This document shows positions 7,903 through 14,706 of a stretch of DNA of 22,653 bases, piece after piece; the stretch's first letter is position 1; each line of letters opens with the position of its first letter. This DNA comes from an uncultured bacterium (lineage in GTDB: Bacteria > Pseudomonadota > Gammaproteobacteria > Burkholderiales > Burkholderiaceae_D): NCBI GenBank assembly GCA_903872555.1, contig CAIQLE010000206.1, positions 1 through 22,653 on the forward strand. Reading direction: 5' to 3'. The position numbers were made by a program, and so were the translations under genes. The notes under the pieces are model-generated. The model did not search any database. It saw nothing but the letters and a program-made list of their open reading frames with translations, and was not told the DNA's origin.

Positions 7903-8819
7903 TGGCGACTGCCGATCTCAGTAGTGAGCGCCCGGGTCAGGCGATTGCAGATGAATTCTGCGATGCCTTGTGGCTGGAAGACGGCCTCTCAAAAAACACG
8001 CTCGAAGCCTATAAGCGCGATCTGCTCTTGTTTGCAGACTGGCTGCAAACTGAAAAAAATAAATCACTCTACGACGCCAATGATATCGATCTGAGTGCGT
8101 ATTTCGCTTTCCGTCATGCCGGCAGCAAGGCCAGTTCTTCCAATCGCAGACTCGCGGTACTCAAACGTTTTTATCACTATGCACTGCGCAGCAATCGTGT
8201 CAGTGCCGATCCCTGCCTGAAGCTGAGGTCAGCAAAACAGCCACCACGCTTTCCCAAGACTTTGACAGAGCAACATGTAGAGTCTTTGCTGAATGCGCCT
8301 GATGTGGAAAAGCCCCTCGGTCTGCGCGACAGAACCATGCTCGAGCTGATGTATGCAAGTGGTCTGCGGGTGTCGGAACTCGTGCTCTTAAAGACAGTTG
8401 AGCTTGGCATGAATGAAGGCGTCTTGCGTATTACCGGCAAGGGCAACAAGACCCGGCTGGTGCCCTTTGGTGAAGAAGCCCGGGTATGGGTAGAGCGTTA
8501 TCTGGCGCAAGGGCGTGGTGCGATTCTGGGCGGCAAAGTGGCAGATGCATTGTTTGTCACAGCGCTGGGCGGCCCCATGACGCGTCAGATGTTCTGGACG
8601 CTGATAAAAAAATATTCACTGCTTGCTGATATCAATGCGCCGCTGTCACCGCATACCTTGCGACATGCGTTCGCCACGCATTTGCTTAATCACGGTGCCG
8701 ACTTGCGCGTTGTTCAGTTATTGCTGGGGCATGCGGATATTTCGACCACACAGATTTACACGCATGTGGCGCGTGAGCGACTCAAGAAAATTCATGGAGA
8801 ACATCATCCGCGGGGATAA
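7902..8819 (+). CDS. xerD: Site-specific tyrosine recombinase XerD
   Basis: XerD, with XerC, resolves chromosome dimers at dif during FtsK-driven segregation. The 305-residue product has the N-terminal SAM-like core-binding domain (about 12-100) and a catalytic domain with the complete tyrosine-recombinase set: Arg156 in GLRVSEL, Lys180 in TGKGNKTR, His251 and Arg254 in HTLRHAFATHLL, His277 in LLGHADISTT, and the nucleophile Tyr286 in IYTHV. Length and sequence fit chromosomal XerD rather than a phage or integron integrase, and there is no mobile-element context. The start is the ATG at 7902, overlapping the ogt stop (TGATG). plsY follows 45 nt downstream. Confidence 0.94.
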   Translation: MATADLSSERPGQAIADEFCDALWLEDGLSKNTLEAYKRDLLLFADWLQTEKNKSLYDANDIDLSAYFAFRHAGSKASSSNRRLAVLKRFYHYALRSNRVSADPCLKLRSAKQPPRFPKTLTEQHVESLLNAPDVEKPLGLRDRTMLELMYASGLRVSELVLLKTVELGMNEGVLRITGKGNKTRLVPFGEEARVWVERYLAQGRGAILGGKVADALFVTALGGPMTRQMFWTLIKKYSLLADINAPLSPHTLRHAFATHLLNHGADLRVVQLLLGHADISTTQIYTHVARERLKKIHGEHHPRG

Positions 8820-8864
8820 ATCAGAGATGTTGCATAATGTCGCCCATTCTGAAACGGGGGAAAC

Positions 8865-9470
8865 ATGAATTCAGTTTTGTTTGCGCTGGCAGCATATTTG
8901 CTGGGCTCGGTGTCGTTTGCGATTGTGGTGAGCAAGCTGTTCAGGCTGGAAGATCCGCGCAGCTTTGGTTCCGGCAACCCGGGGGCAACCAATGTGCTCA
9001 GAACCGGCAATAAGCTGGCGGCTGTACTGACGCTGGTGGGTGACTGCGCCAAAGGCTGGATTGCGGTGGCGCTGGCGGTGAGCCTGAATGACCAACTGGG
9101 TTTGGGAGATGTCGGTATTGCTCTGATCTCACTCGCTGTATTTGCAGGACATCTGTGGCCCGTGTTTTTCCGCTTTAAAGGCGGTAAGGGTGTTGCAACG
9201 GCTTTGGGTGTGCTGTTCGGTCTGAACCCGATACTGGGTCTGGCGACGCTGACCACCTGGCTCATCATTGCTTTTGCGTTTCGCTACTCATCACTGGCTG
9301 CTTTGTTGTCAGCCATCTTCGCGCCGTTTTATTACACACTCTTGTTTGGCATGGATGCCAAGGCAGTTGCTGTCGTCCTGATGAGTGTGCTGCTGATCTA
9401 TCGTCATCGCAGCAATATCGGCAATCTGCTGAGCGGTAAAGAAAGCCGCATAGGAAAAAAATCTGAGTGA
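8865..9470 (+). CDS. plsY: Glycerol-3-phosphate acyltransferase PlsY
   Basis: PlsY transfers the acyl chain from acyl-phosphate to glycerol-3-phosphate, the first acylation step of phospholipid synthesis, in the inner membrane. The 201-residue product has the three family motifs: [16 protein letters not shown] at 33-48, [18 protein letters not shown] at 95-112, and the C-terminal [19 protein letters not shown]. Several hydrophobic helices alternate with these cytoplasmic loops. The start is supported by GGGGGAAAC just upstream. It is convergent with tsaD, an arrangement seen in many proteobacteria where plsY and tsaD are neighbours. Confidence 0.97.
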   Translation: MNSVLFALAAYLLGSVSFAIVVSKLFRLEDPRSFGSGNPGATNVLRTGNKLAAVLTLVGDCAKGWIAVALAVSLNDQLGLGDVGIALISLAVFAGHLWPVFFRFKGGKGVATALGVLFGLNPILGLATLTTWLIIAFAFRYSSLAALLSAIFAPFYYTLLFGMDAKAVAVVLMSVLLIYRHRSNIGNLLSGKESRIGKKSE

Positions 9471-9518
9471 TTCAGATCTGATGATCTTGAATCAATTTGC
9501 TATGACATGAAATGTCAT
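9469..9518. repeat. Inverted repeats between plsY and tsaD
   Basis: Two hairpin-forming elements lie in the convergent gap. GATTCAGATC (9469-9478) pairs with GATCTTGAATC (9483-9493) around a TGAT loop with one bulged base, starting at the plsY stop codon. Then ATGACAT (9502-9508) and ATGTCAT (9512-9518) form a 7-bp inverted repeat around GAA, and a further TGACAT follows at 9523-9528. No T-run follows either, so a rho-independent terminator is doubtful. Confidence 0.5.
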
Positions 9519-9571
9519 GAACTGACATGAGTTGAAATGAACGGAGATGCGTTGACCTGATTTTTCCCGGC

Positions 9572-10597
9572 TCAGGATTCAATCGCATCCAGCGGCCAGC
9601 GTGGTTTCACGTTGAAGCCGTAGTTGAAGCTGGCAGCAGCAGGATTTTTTTGCAGGCGCAGCGCACCGGCAAAGGCAATCATGGCACCGTTGTCGGTGCA
9701 GAGTTCCAGTTCGGGATAAAACACTTCAAAGCGCTTGCGGGCTGCCGCAGCATTCAATTCAGCGCGCAACTGTGCATTAGCGCCTACACCGCCGGCAATC
9801 ACCAGCCGTTTCATACCTGTTGTCTTTAAAGCGCTAAGACACTTTGCGACCAGCACTTCGACCAACGCATCAACGAAGGCACGCGCGATATTCGCTTTGT
9901 CTTGCAGGCTTAATTCACCGGGGTGATTTTTTACCAGTGTGAGCACCGCAGTCTTCAGACCAGAAAAACTGAAGTCCAGATTTTTTGAGTGCAGCATAGG
10001 GCGTGGCAACTGATAGATGGCAGGATCACCCGTTTCAGCAAGCTTGGAAATCGCAGGGCCGCCCGGATAACCCAGTCCCATCAGTTTGGCTGACTTATCA
10101 AAGGCTTCACCGGCCGCATCATCCAGTGTTTCGCCTAACAGGGTGTACTGGCCGACATCATCGACGCGCATTAATTGCGTATGGCCGCCAGAGACCAGAA
10201 GCGCAATGAATGGAAATTCAGGTGGCTTAGCTGACAAGAGTGGCGACAGCAAATGTCCTTCGAGATGGTGCACGCCCAGCACAGGCTTGTTCAGCGCCAT
10301 GGCTAAGCCATTCGCCAGTGAGGCACCCACCAGCAGGGCGCCCGCCAGTCCCGGACCTTGTGTGTAGGCGATGGCATCGACGGCGGAAAGTACCAACTGA
10401 CTTTCGCTCAGCACTTGTTCAAGCAGAGGAATCGCCCGCTTGACGTGATCGCGTGAAGCCAGTTCAGGCACGACACCACCGTATTGTTCATGCATGGCGA
10501 TTTGTGAATACAGCGCATGAGCGAGCAGACCCTGCTTCGTGTCATACAAAGCCAGTCCTGTCTCATCACAGGAAGATTCAACGCCAAGAACGATCAT
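9572..10597 (-). CDS. tsaD: tRNA threonylcarbamoyltransferase catalytic subunit TsaD
   Basis: TsaD transfers the threonylcarbamoyl group to A37 of ANN-decoding tRNAs, working with TsaB and TsaE. The 341-residue product begins [16 protein letters not shown], an ASKHA-fold start typical of the family, and carries the metal-binding histidines His111 and His115 in [11 protein letters not shown], followed by [10 protein letters not shown] and [11 protein letters not shown], and [10 protein letters not shown] and [10 protein letters not shown] near the C-terminus. Length is normal. The ATG at 10597 lacks an evident Shine-Dalgarno site; the preceding ~100 nt are AT-rich and probably contain its promoter. 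Its partner TsaE lies 6 kb away. In many proteobacteria tsaD is divergent from rpsU; here three genes lie between them. Confidence 0.97.
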   Translation of the reverse strand: MIVLGVESSCDETGLALYDTKQGLLAHALYSQIAMHEQYGGVVPELASRDHVKRAIPLLEQVLSESQLVLSAVDAIAYTQGPGLAGALLVGASLANGLAMALNKPVLGVHHLEGHLLSPLLSAKPPEFPFIALLVSGGHTQLMRVDDVGQYTLLGETLDDAAGEAFDKSAKLMGLGYPGGPAISKLAETGDPAIYQLPRPMLHSKNLDFSFSGLKTAVLTLVKNHPGELSLQDKANIARAFVDALVEVLVAKCLSALKTTGMKRLVIAGGVGANAQLRAELNAAAARKRFEVFYPELELCTDNGAMIAFAGALRLQKNPAAASFNYGFNVKPRWPLDAIES

Positions 10598-10699
10598 AAA
10601 AAATTCATACTATAAAAATGCTGGTCAAAAATGGATATCCAAGATGATGCATCCATGCGCGGACGTATTGTAAGTGAATGAGGCTTCAGTAAAGCGGCA

Positions 10700-11578
10700 T
10701 TATCCGCGTGTCAGCCAGTAAAGCAGCAGCAGATTCAACAGCACGGCTGCTGCGCCCAGCAGCTTCCAGAAGCGCAGAGGATCATGCCTACGTGGTTTGC
10801 TAGGTTCGCCTGCTCGCACAACCAGTGCAGTCGCATTGTCTGTAGTATCTGCGGCGAGTGCGGCGTCGACCAGAAGTTTTGCAGTGTAGGCAGCATTCGA
10901 GGGCTGATCCGCCAGTGTCGATAAATGCCACTGAATATCCTCTTCTGCTAATGCGCCCCACAGGCCGTCAGTGGCCAGTAGAAAAATATCATCTGCTTCC
11001 AGCTCGCCCTTGCCATGATCGATGAGTAAATCTGCATCCAGTCCCATGGCGCGTGTCAGTACATGGCGCATGCCGGGAAGGTCAGACACATGATCGGTGG
11101 TGAGGCATCTTAGTTTTCCTTGTCGCAGCAGATACAGCCGGCTGTCACCGATATGCGAAAAATAATATGTATGCTCATGCAGCACCAGAGCAGTCAAGGT
11201 GCAGGCCATGCTGCTGTGTGTAGATTCAGGCGCAGCTTGCTGCAATAAGCCGCGGTGTATTTGTCGGATGGCCTGATCTAGGCAATCAGTGATAGTGGCA
11301 CTGGCCGGTATGCTGACGGGTGAGCTGCTAAGTGAGTTGCTAAGTGCGCTGGTCGGTGCGTTGGCAGCTAGCGTGTAGTAATCAGCCAGCAGGCTATGTA
11401 CGCAATACTCAGCCGCTTCACGCCCGCCTTCATATCCCGATACGCCATCAGCGATGGCTGCGATCACGCCTCTGGCTATCACCTGCTGCTCATCGGGCGT
11501 GGCTATACCAGCGCAATCTTCATTGCGTTCACGCGGTCCTATGTGTGAATGATGAGCAGCAGTGATTTGGCGTGGCAT
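10700..11578 (-). CDS. PP2C-family serine/threonine phosphatase with C-terminal membrane anchor
   Basis: A metal-dependent protein phosphatase of the bacterial PP2C type. The 292-residue product shows the family motifs in order: RERNED with Asp21, AIADGVSGYEGG with Asp44-Gly45, SHIGDSRLYLL with Asp145, LLATDGLWGAL with Asp204-Gly205, and DNATALVV with Asp247. These are the metal-binding acidic residues. A basic stretch (KPRRHDPLRFW, 261-271) leads into one hydrophobic helix at about 272-289 and the protein ends, so the catalytic domain should face the cytoplasm. A low-complexity Ser/Ala insert at about 75-95 is encoded partly by a 12-bp tandem repeat. No kinase or FHA partner gene is nearby. 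The RFWK plus membrane-helix tail resembles the tails of PP2C-kinase fusion proteins, but no kinase domain is present. It is divergent from ybiB. The substrate is unknown. Confidence 0.9.
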   Translation of the reverse strand: MPRQITAAHHSHIGPRERNEDCAGIATPDEQQVIARGVIAAIADGVSGYEGGREAAEYCVHSLLADYYTLAANAPTSALSNSLSSSPVSIPASATITDCLDQAIRQIHRGLLQQAAPESTHSSMACTLTALVLHEHTYYFSHIGDSRLYLLRQGKLRCLTTDHVSDLPGMRHVLTRAMGLDADLLIDHGKGELEADDIFLLATDGLWGALAEEDIQWHLSTLADQPSNAAYTAKLLVDAALAADTTDNATALVVRAGEPSKPRRHDPLRFWKLLGAAAVLLNLLLLYWLTRG

Positions 11579-11659
11579 GGAGAATCTTAAAAATGAGAAG
11601 TGACTGAGTTCTTCAGGTCGCTATGGTAGCTGAGTCCCGCTTCGTAGTACCCTTGCGGC

Positions 11660-12619
11660 ATGAATTCCCATCCATCTGAGACATTTCACGCTGCCCCCTT
11701 CATTCGGGAAATTGGCCGTGGCAAAAAGGGCGCACGCGATATGACGCGTGAAGACGCTGCCTTGGTTTATTCCGCCATGCTGGACGGTCGCATGTCCGAT
11801 CTTGAGCTGGGTGGCTTCCTGATAGGTATGCGCATCAAGGGCGAATCGGTGAGTGAGATTGCCGGCTTTCTGGATGCGGCTGAAGCCGCCTTCGAGCCAT
11901 TGCAGGCACCGGACGGTGAATTTGCGCCCGTGGTCATACCTAGCTATAACGGCTCGCGCCAGATGCCGAATCTCACACCTTTGCTGGCTTTGCTGCTGGC
12001 GCGCGAGGGTGTGCCGGTGCTGATACATGGGGTGACGAATGATCCCGGGCGCGTCACAACGGCAGAGATCTTGCAGGCCATGAACAGTGCGTCTGTGACC
12101 GATGCCGCAGGTGTGTATGCCGCTTTTGCTCAGCGTCAGCCTGCCTTCATGCCAATTGCGGCGCTGGCGCCCAAGCTGCATCGTTTGCTGGAAGTGCGGC
12201 GCGTACTGGGTCTGCGTAACTCCACACACACACTGGTGAAGATCATGCAGCCCTTCGCACAACCCGCATTACGCTTGGTGTCTTACACCCATCCTGAATA
12301 TCTGAGCATGCTAACTGCGTATTTTTCTACTCAGGCACCTGCAGAGCGCGGCGATGTTTTACTCATGCGCGGAACGGAAGGCGAGACCGTAGCCCATGCG
12401 CGGCGTGCCCAGGCCGTGACCTGGTTTCACCAGCATCAGGCGAGTGAGCTGATAGAACGGCAAGAGCCCGTCGATGATATGCCTCCTATGCCAGCTGCCA
12501 GCGATGCAGCAACCACCGCTGCATGGATCAGCGAAGCACTGGCAGGTCGTCAGCCCGTACCGGCACCGATTGCTGAACAAGTACAGCAATGTTTAATGAT
12601 TGCGCGGAAACTGAAATGA
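11660..12619 (+). CDS. ybiB: YbiB-family DNA-binding protein (TrpD2-like glycosyltransferase fold)
   Basis: The 319-residue product belongs to the glycosyl transferase family 3 / anthranilate phosphoribosyltransferase-like group in the YbiB (TrpD2) branch. Family knowledge: E. coli YbiB has the TrpD fold but binds DNA without sequence specificity and is SOS-induced; no phosphoribosyltransferase activity is assigned. Visible here are the small helical N-terminal domain (about 8-75, REIGRGKKGARDMTREDA, LGGFLIGMRIKGES), the central segment with SYNGSRQMPNLTPLLALLLA and VLIHGVTNDPGRVTTAEIL, and the LRNSTHTLVKIMQPF region that matches the TrpD fold. The stop overlaps the next ATG (ATGA, 12616-12619), so it is translationally coupled to a flavoprotein. 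No trp genes are nearby, which argues against a tryptophan role. No LexA box was recognised upstream. Confidence 0.88.
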   Translation: MNSHPSETFHAAPFIREIGRGKKGARDMTREDAALVYSAMLDGRMSDLELGGFLIGMRIKGESVSEIAGFLDAAEAAFEPLQAPDGEFAPVVIPSYNGSRQMPNLTPLLALLLAREGVPVLIHGVTNDPGRVTTAEILQAMNSASVTDAAGVYAAFAQRQPAFMPIAALAPKLHRLLEVRRVLGLRNSTHTLVKIMQPFAQPALRLVSYTHPEYLSMLTAYFSTQAPAERGDVLLMRGTEGETVAHARRAQAVTWFHQHQASELIERQEPVDDMPPMPAASDAATTAAWISEALAGRQPVPAPIAEQVQQCLMIARKLK

Positions 12620-13812
12620 GTCAGACATTTGATGTGGCCGTCATAGGTGCAGGAGCTGCCGGCATGATGTGCGCTTCCGTCGCCGGCCAGCGTGGCAAGC
12701 GTGTGGTCTTGATTGATCATGCAGAAAAACTGGCCGAGAAAATTCGCATCTCAGGCGGAGGCCGCTGTAATTTCACGAACACAGACGCTGCGCCGCAGAA
12801 TTATTTGTCCCAGAATCCGCATTTCTGTCGCAGCGCCTTGTCGCGCTACACACCTCAGGATTTCATTTCACTGATGAAGCGTCATCAGATCCCCTTTCAT
12901 GAAAAGCATAAGGGACAATTATTTTGTGATCGCTCTGCAGAAGACATTATTACCATGCTGAAGGCAGAGTGCGATCAAGGTGGTGTGCAATGGATGATGC
13001 CGGCCAGTGTCAAATCCGTACTGAAGGTCGGTGAGCTGTTTAAAATCATCACGAATCAGGGGGAGGTGATGGCCAGTCAGCTGGTGATCGCCTCTGGTGG
13101 TTTGTCGATACCAAAAATAGGCGCAACAGATTTCGCATACCGCATCGCAAAACAGTTTGATATTCCATTGATTGAACCCCGGCCGGGGTTGGTACCACTG
13201 ACCTTCGATCTTCAGGGCTGGCAGCCCTACGTGCCCATGGCGGGCATATCACTGGAAGTGGATATAGAAACGGGCGAGAAAAAATCACGTGGTCATTTTC
13301 GGGAAGACCTCTTGTTTACTCATCGCGGACTTTCCGGGCCTGCCGTGCTGCAGATTTCCAGTTACTGGCATGCAGGTGGCGGGATCAGGCTGAATCTTTT
13401 GCCGTCACTCGATGTAGGTCAGACCCTGGTGGACGAAAAAACCCGCATACGCAAGAGTCTGGGCAATTGGTTGTCCCAGTTTTTGCCGACGCGACTGGCT
13501 GAGGGGCTGTTGCTGGCGAACGGCTTCAAGCTCGATGCCCGTGTACATGACTTGCCGGATAAGCAATTGCGGCATTTGGGCGAATCCCTGAACCGCTGGA
13601 CGATACAGCCCGATGGTTCAGAGGGTTACCGTAAGGCCGAAGTGACCCTGGGCGGGGTGGATACGCGAGCGCTTGCTCAGCAAAGCATGATGGTGAATCA
13701 GGTTCCGGGCCTGTATTTTATAGGCGAGGCCGTCGATGTCACCGGTTGGCTGGGCGGCTACAACTTCCAGTGGGCCTGGGCTTCCGGGGTGGCGGCAGGC
13801 TTATCGGTTTGA
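12616..13812 (+). CDS. NAD(P)/FAD-dependent oxidoreductase, BaiN/RdsA (HI0933-like) family
   Basis: A flavoprotein of the HI0933/YhiN/BaiN group. The 398-residue product begins with a dinucleotide-binding Rossmann motif (IGAGAAGMMCA, residues 10-20), followed by LAEKIRISGGGRCNFTN, the family signature, and ends with LYFIGEAVDVTGWLGGYNFQ and WAWASGVAAG, the second FAD contact. The start is the ATG at 12616 within the ybiB stop; an upstream in-frame ATG at 12589 lies inside ybiB and adds only non-conserved residues. Its physiological substrate is not known from sequence; the bile-acid and rhodanese-like names come from distant homologues. It is coupled to ybiB and is followed by the rpsU promoter region. 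Confidence 0.92.
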   Translation: MSQTFDVAVIGAGAAGMMCASVAGQRGKRVVLIDHAEKLAEKIRISGGGRCNFTNTDAAPQNYLSQNPHFCRSALSRYTPQDFISLMKRHQIPFHEKHKGQLFCDRSAEDIITMLKAECDQGGVQWMMPASVKSVLKVGELFKIITNQGEVMASQLVIASGGLSIPKIGATDFAYRIAKQFDIPLIEPRPGLVPLTFDLQGWQPYVPMAGISLEVDIETGEKKSRGHFREDLLFTHRGLSGPAVLQISSYWHAGGGIRLNLLPSLDVGQTLVDEKTRIRKSLGNWLSQFLPTRLAEGLLLANGFKLDARVHDLPDKQLRHLGESLNRWTIQPDGSEGYRKAEVTLGGVDTRALAQQSMMVNQVPGLYFIGEAVDVTGWLGGYNFQWAWASGVAAGLSV

Positions 13813-13880
13813 TACTTTTCTGGCTAAATTGATGCTCAGACAAGCTTTTTACACTTTGGCTTCCGTTCAGGGATGTTGGC

Positions 13881-13889
13881 TGCTATAAT
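13881..13889 (+). promoter_or_regulatory. rpsU: Extended -10 promoter of rpsU
   Basis: TGC followed by a perfect TATAAT (13884-13889) forms an extended -10. A weak TTCCGT at 13861-13866 would be the -35 at 17 bp. Transcription would start near 13896, giving a leader of about 30 nt before the rpsU ATG. Confidence 0.65.
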
Positions 13890-13925
13890 CCTCGGCTCTG
13901 CTGTTAACCCATGTATTTTTAATTC

Positions 13926-14138
13926 ATGACCACTATTCGCCTAAAAGAAAACGAGCCGTTCGAAGTCGCTATGCGTCGCTTCAAGCGCACCATTGAAAAA
14001 ACCGGTCTGCTGACTGAGTTGCGCGCACGCGAGTTCTACGAAAAGCCAACAGCTGAGCGCAAGCGCAAGCTGGCAGCTGCAGTGAAGCGCCATTACAAGC
14101 GCATCCGCAGCCAGCAACTGCCTAAAAAACTCTTCTGA
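13926..14138 (+). CDS. rpsU: 30S ribosomal protein bS21
   Basis: bS21 is a small basic protein of the 30S platform near the anti-Shine-Dalgarno end of 16S rRNA, needed for efficient initiation on many mRNAs. The 70-residue product is full length and typical: [20 protein letters not shown] at the start, [14 protein letters not shown] in the middle, and a Lys/Arg-rich C-terminus. It is the first gene of the macromolecular-synthesis cluster. The leader (about TTTTTAATTC before the ATG) has no Shine-Dalgarno sequence, notable for a high-output ribosomal gene. Two hairpins lie directly downstream and probably reduce read-through into yqeY-dnaG, as the rpsU-dnaG terminator does in E. coli. Confidence 0.97.
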   Translation: MTTIRLKENEPFEVAMRRFKRTIEKTGLLTELRAREFYEKPTAERKRKLAAAVKRHYKRIRSQQLPKKLF

Positions 14139-14144
14139 TTGTTG

Positions 14145-14164
14145 GCCTCGCCCCAGGGTGAGGC
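14145..14164 (+). other. Hairpin after rpsU
   Basis: GCCTCGCC and GGTGAGGC form an 8-bp stem (one G-U pair) with a CCAG loop, seven bases after the rpsU stop. There is no T-run, so by itself it is more likely an RNA-stabilising or processing element than a terminator. Confidence 0.55.
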
Positions 14165-14175
14165 AAGCAGATCGC

Positions 14176-14208
14176 AAACCCGCTCCGGAATTCGCCGCAG
14201 CGGGTTTT
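14176..14208 (+). terminator. Intercistronic terminator/attenuator between rpsU and yqeY
   Basis: AAACCCGCT (14176-14184) pairs perfectly with AGCGGGTTT (14199-14207) around a 14-nt loop, followed by a short T-run (14205-14208). The 9-bp stem with only four T suggests partial termination, letting some polymerase continue to yqeY-dnaG. Confidence 0.6.
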
Positions 14209-14225
14209 AGCATTTTGGAGATCCT

Positions 14226-14672
14226 ATGAGCCTCAAAGAACAAATCACCGAAGATATGAAAACCGCTATGCGCGCCAAGGACAGTAGCCGACTGGCGACC
14301 ATCCGTTTGCTGACTGCGGCCATCAAGCAGAAAGAAGTCGACGAGCGCATAGAAGTGACTGACGAACACGTGCTGGCCATCATTGAAAAAATGATCAAGC
14401 AGCGCAAGGACTCGATTACTCAGTTTGAGGCCGGTGCACGCCAGGATTTGGCTGACATAGAAAAAGCTGAACTAGTCGTCTTGGCTACCTATATGCCTGC
14501 CGCCTTGTCCGAAGCAGAAGTGCAGGCCGAAGTCGCAGCGGCTGTCGCGGCAGTAGGTGCAGCCGGCCCGCAAGACATGGGCAAAGTGATGGGCGTGCTT
14601 AAGCCTAAGCTGGCTGGTCGTGCTGACATGACGGCCGTGTCAGCATTGGTGAAAGCGGCGCTGAGCAAATAA
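14226..14672 (+). CDS. yqeY: GatB/YqeY domain-containing protein
   Basis: A 148-residue stand-alone YqeY protein, related to the C-terminal tRNA-binding domain of GatB in the glutamyl-/aspartyl-tRNA amidotransferase. Visible features are the N-terminal helical part (MSLKEQITEDMKTAMRAKDS, RLATIRLLTAAIKQKEVDER), the conserved centre (IIEKMIKQRKDSITQFEAGAR, ELVVLATYMP) and the C-terminal segment (GPQDMGKVMGVLKPKLAGRAD). Its role is not established; tRNA interaction is inferred from the GatB relation. A good GGAG six bases before the ATG supports the start. It sits between rpsU and dnaG in the macromolecular-synthesis cluster, an arrangement also seen in other betaproteobacteria. Confidence 0.93.
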   Translation: MSLKEQITEDMKTAMRAKDSSRLATIRLLTAAIKQKEVDERIEVTDEHVLAIIEKMIKQRKDSITQFEAGARQDLADIEKAELVVLATYMPAALSEAEVQAEVAAAVAAVGAAGPQDMGKVMGVLKPKLAGRADMTAVSALVKAALSK

Positions 14673-14706
14673 GCCTGAGCGTAAAAGCGTCCCCTCCCGC
14701 GCCGCC

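Noticed and set aside
7902..8819. Tyrosine recombinase considered as a phage or integron integrase
   Set aside because: Sequence, length and setting match chromosomal XerD; no attachment site, cassette array or phage gene is nearby.
11621..12262. A 213-codon open frame antisense to ybiB
   Set aside because: His/Cys/Gln-rich shadow of ybiB with no recognisable motif.
11660..12619. ybiB considered as trpD (anthranilate phosphoribosyltransferase)
   Set aside because: It has the fold, but the sequence fits the YbiB branch and no tryptophan genes are adjacent.
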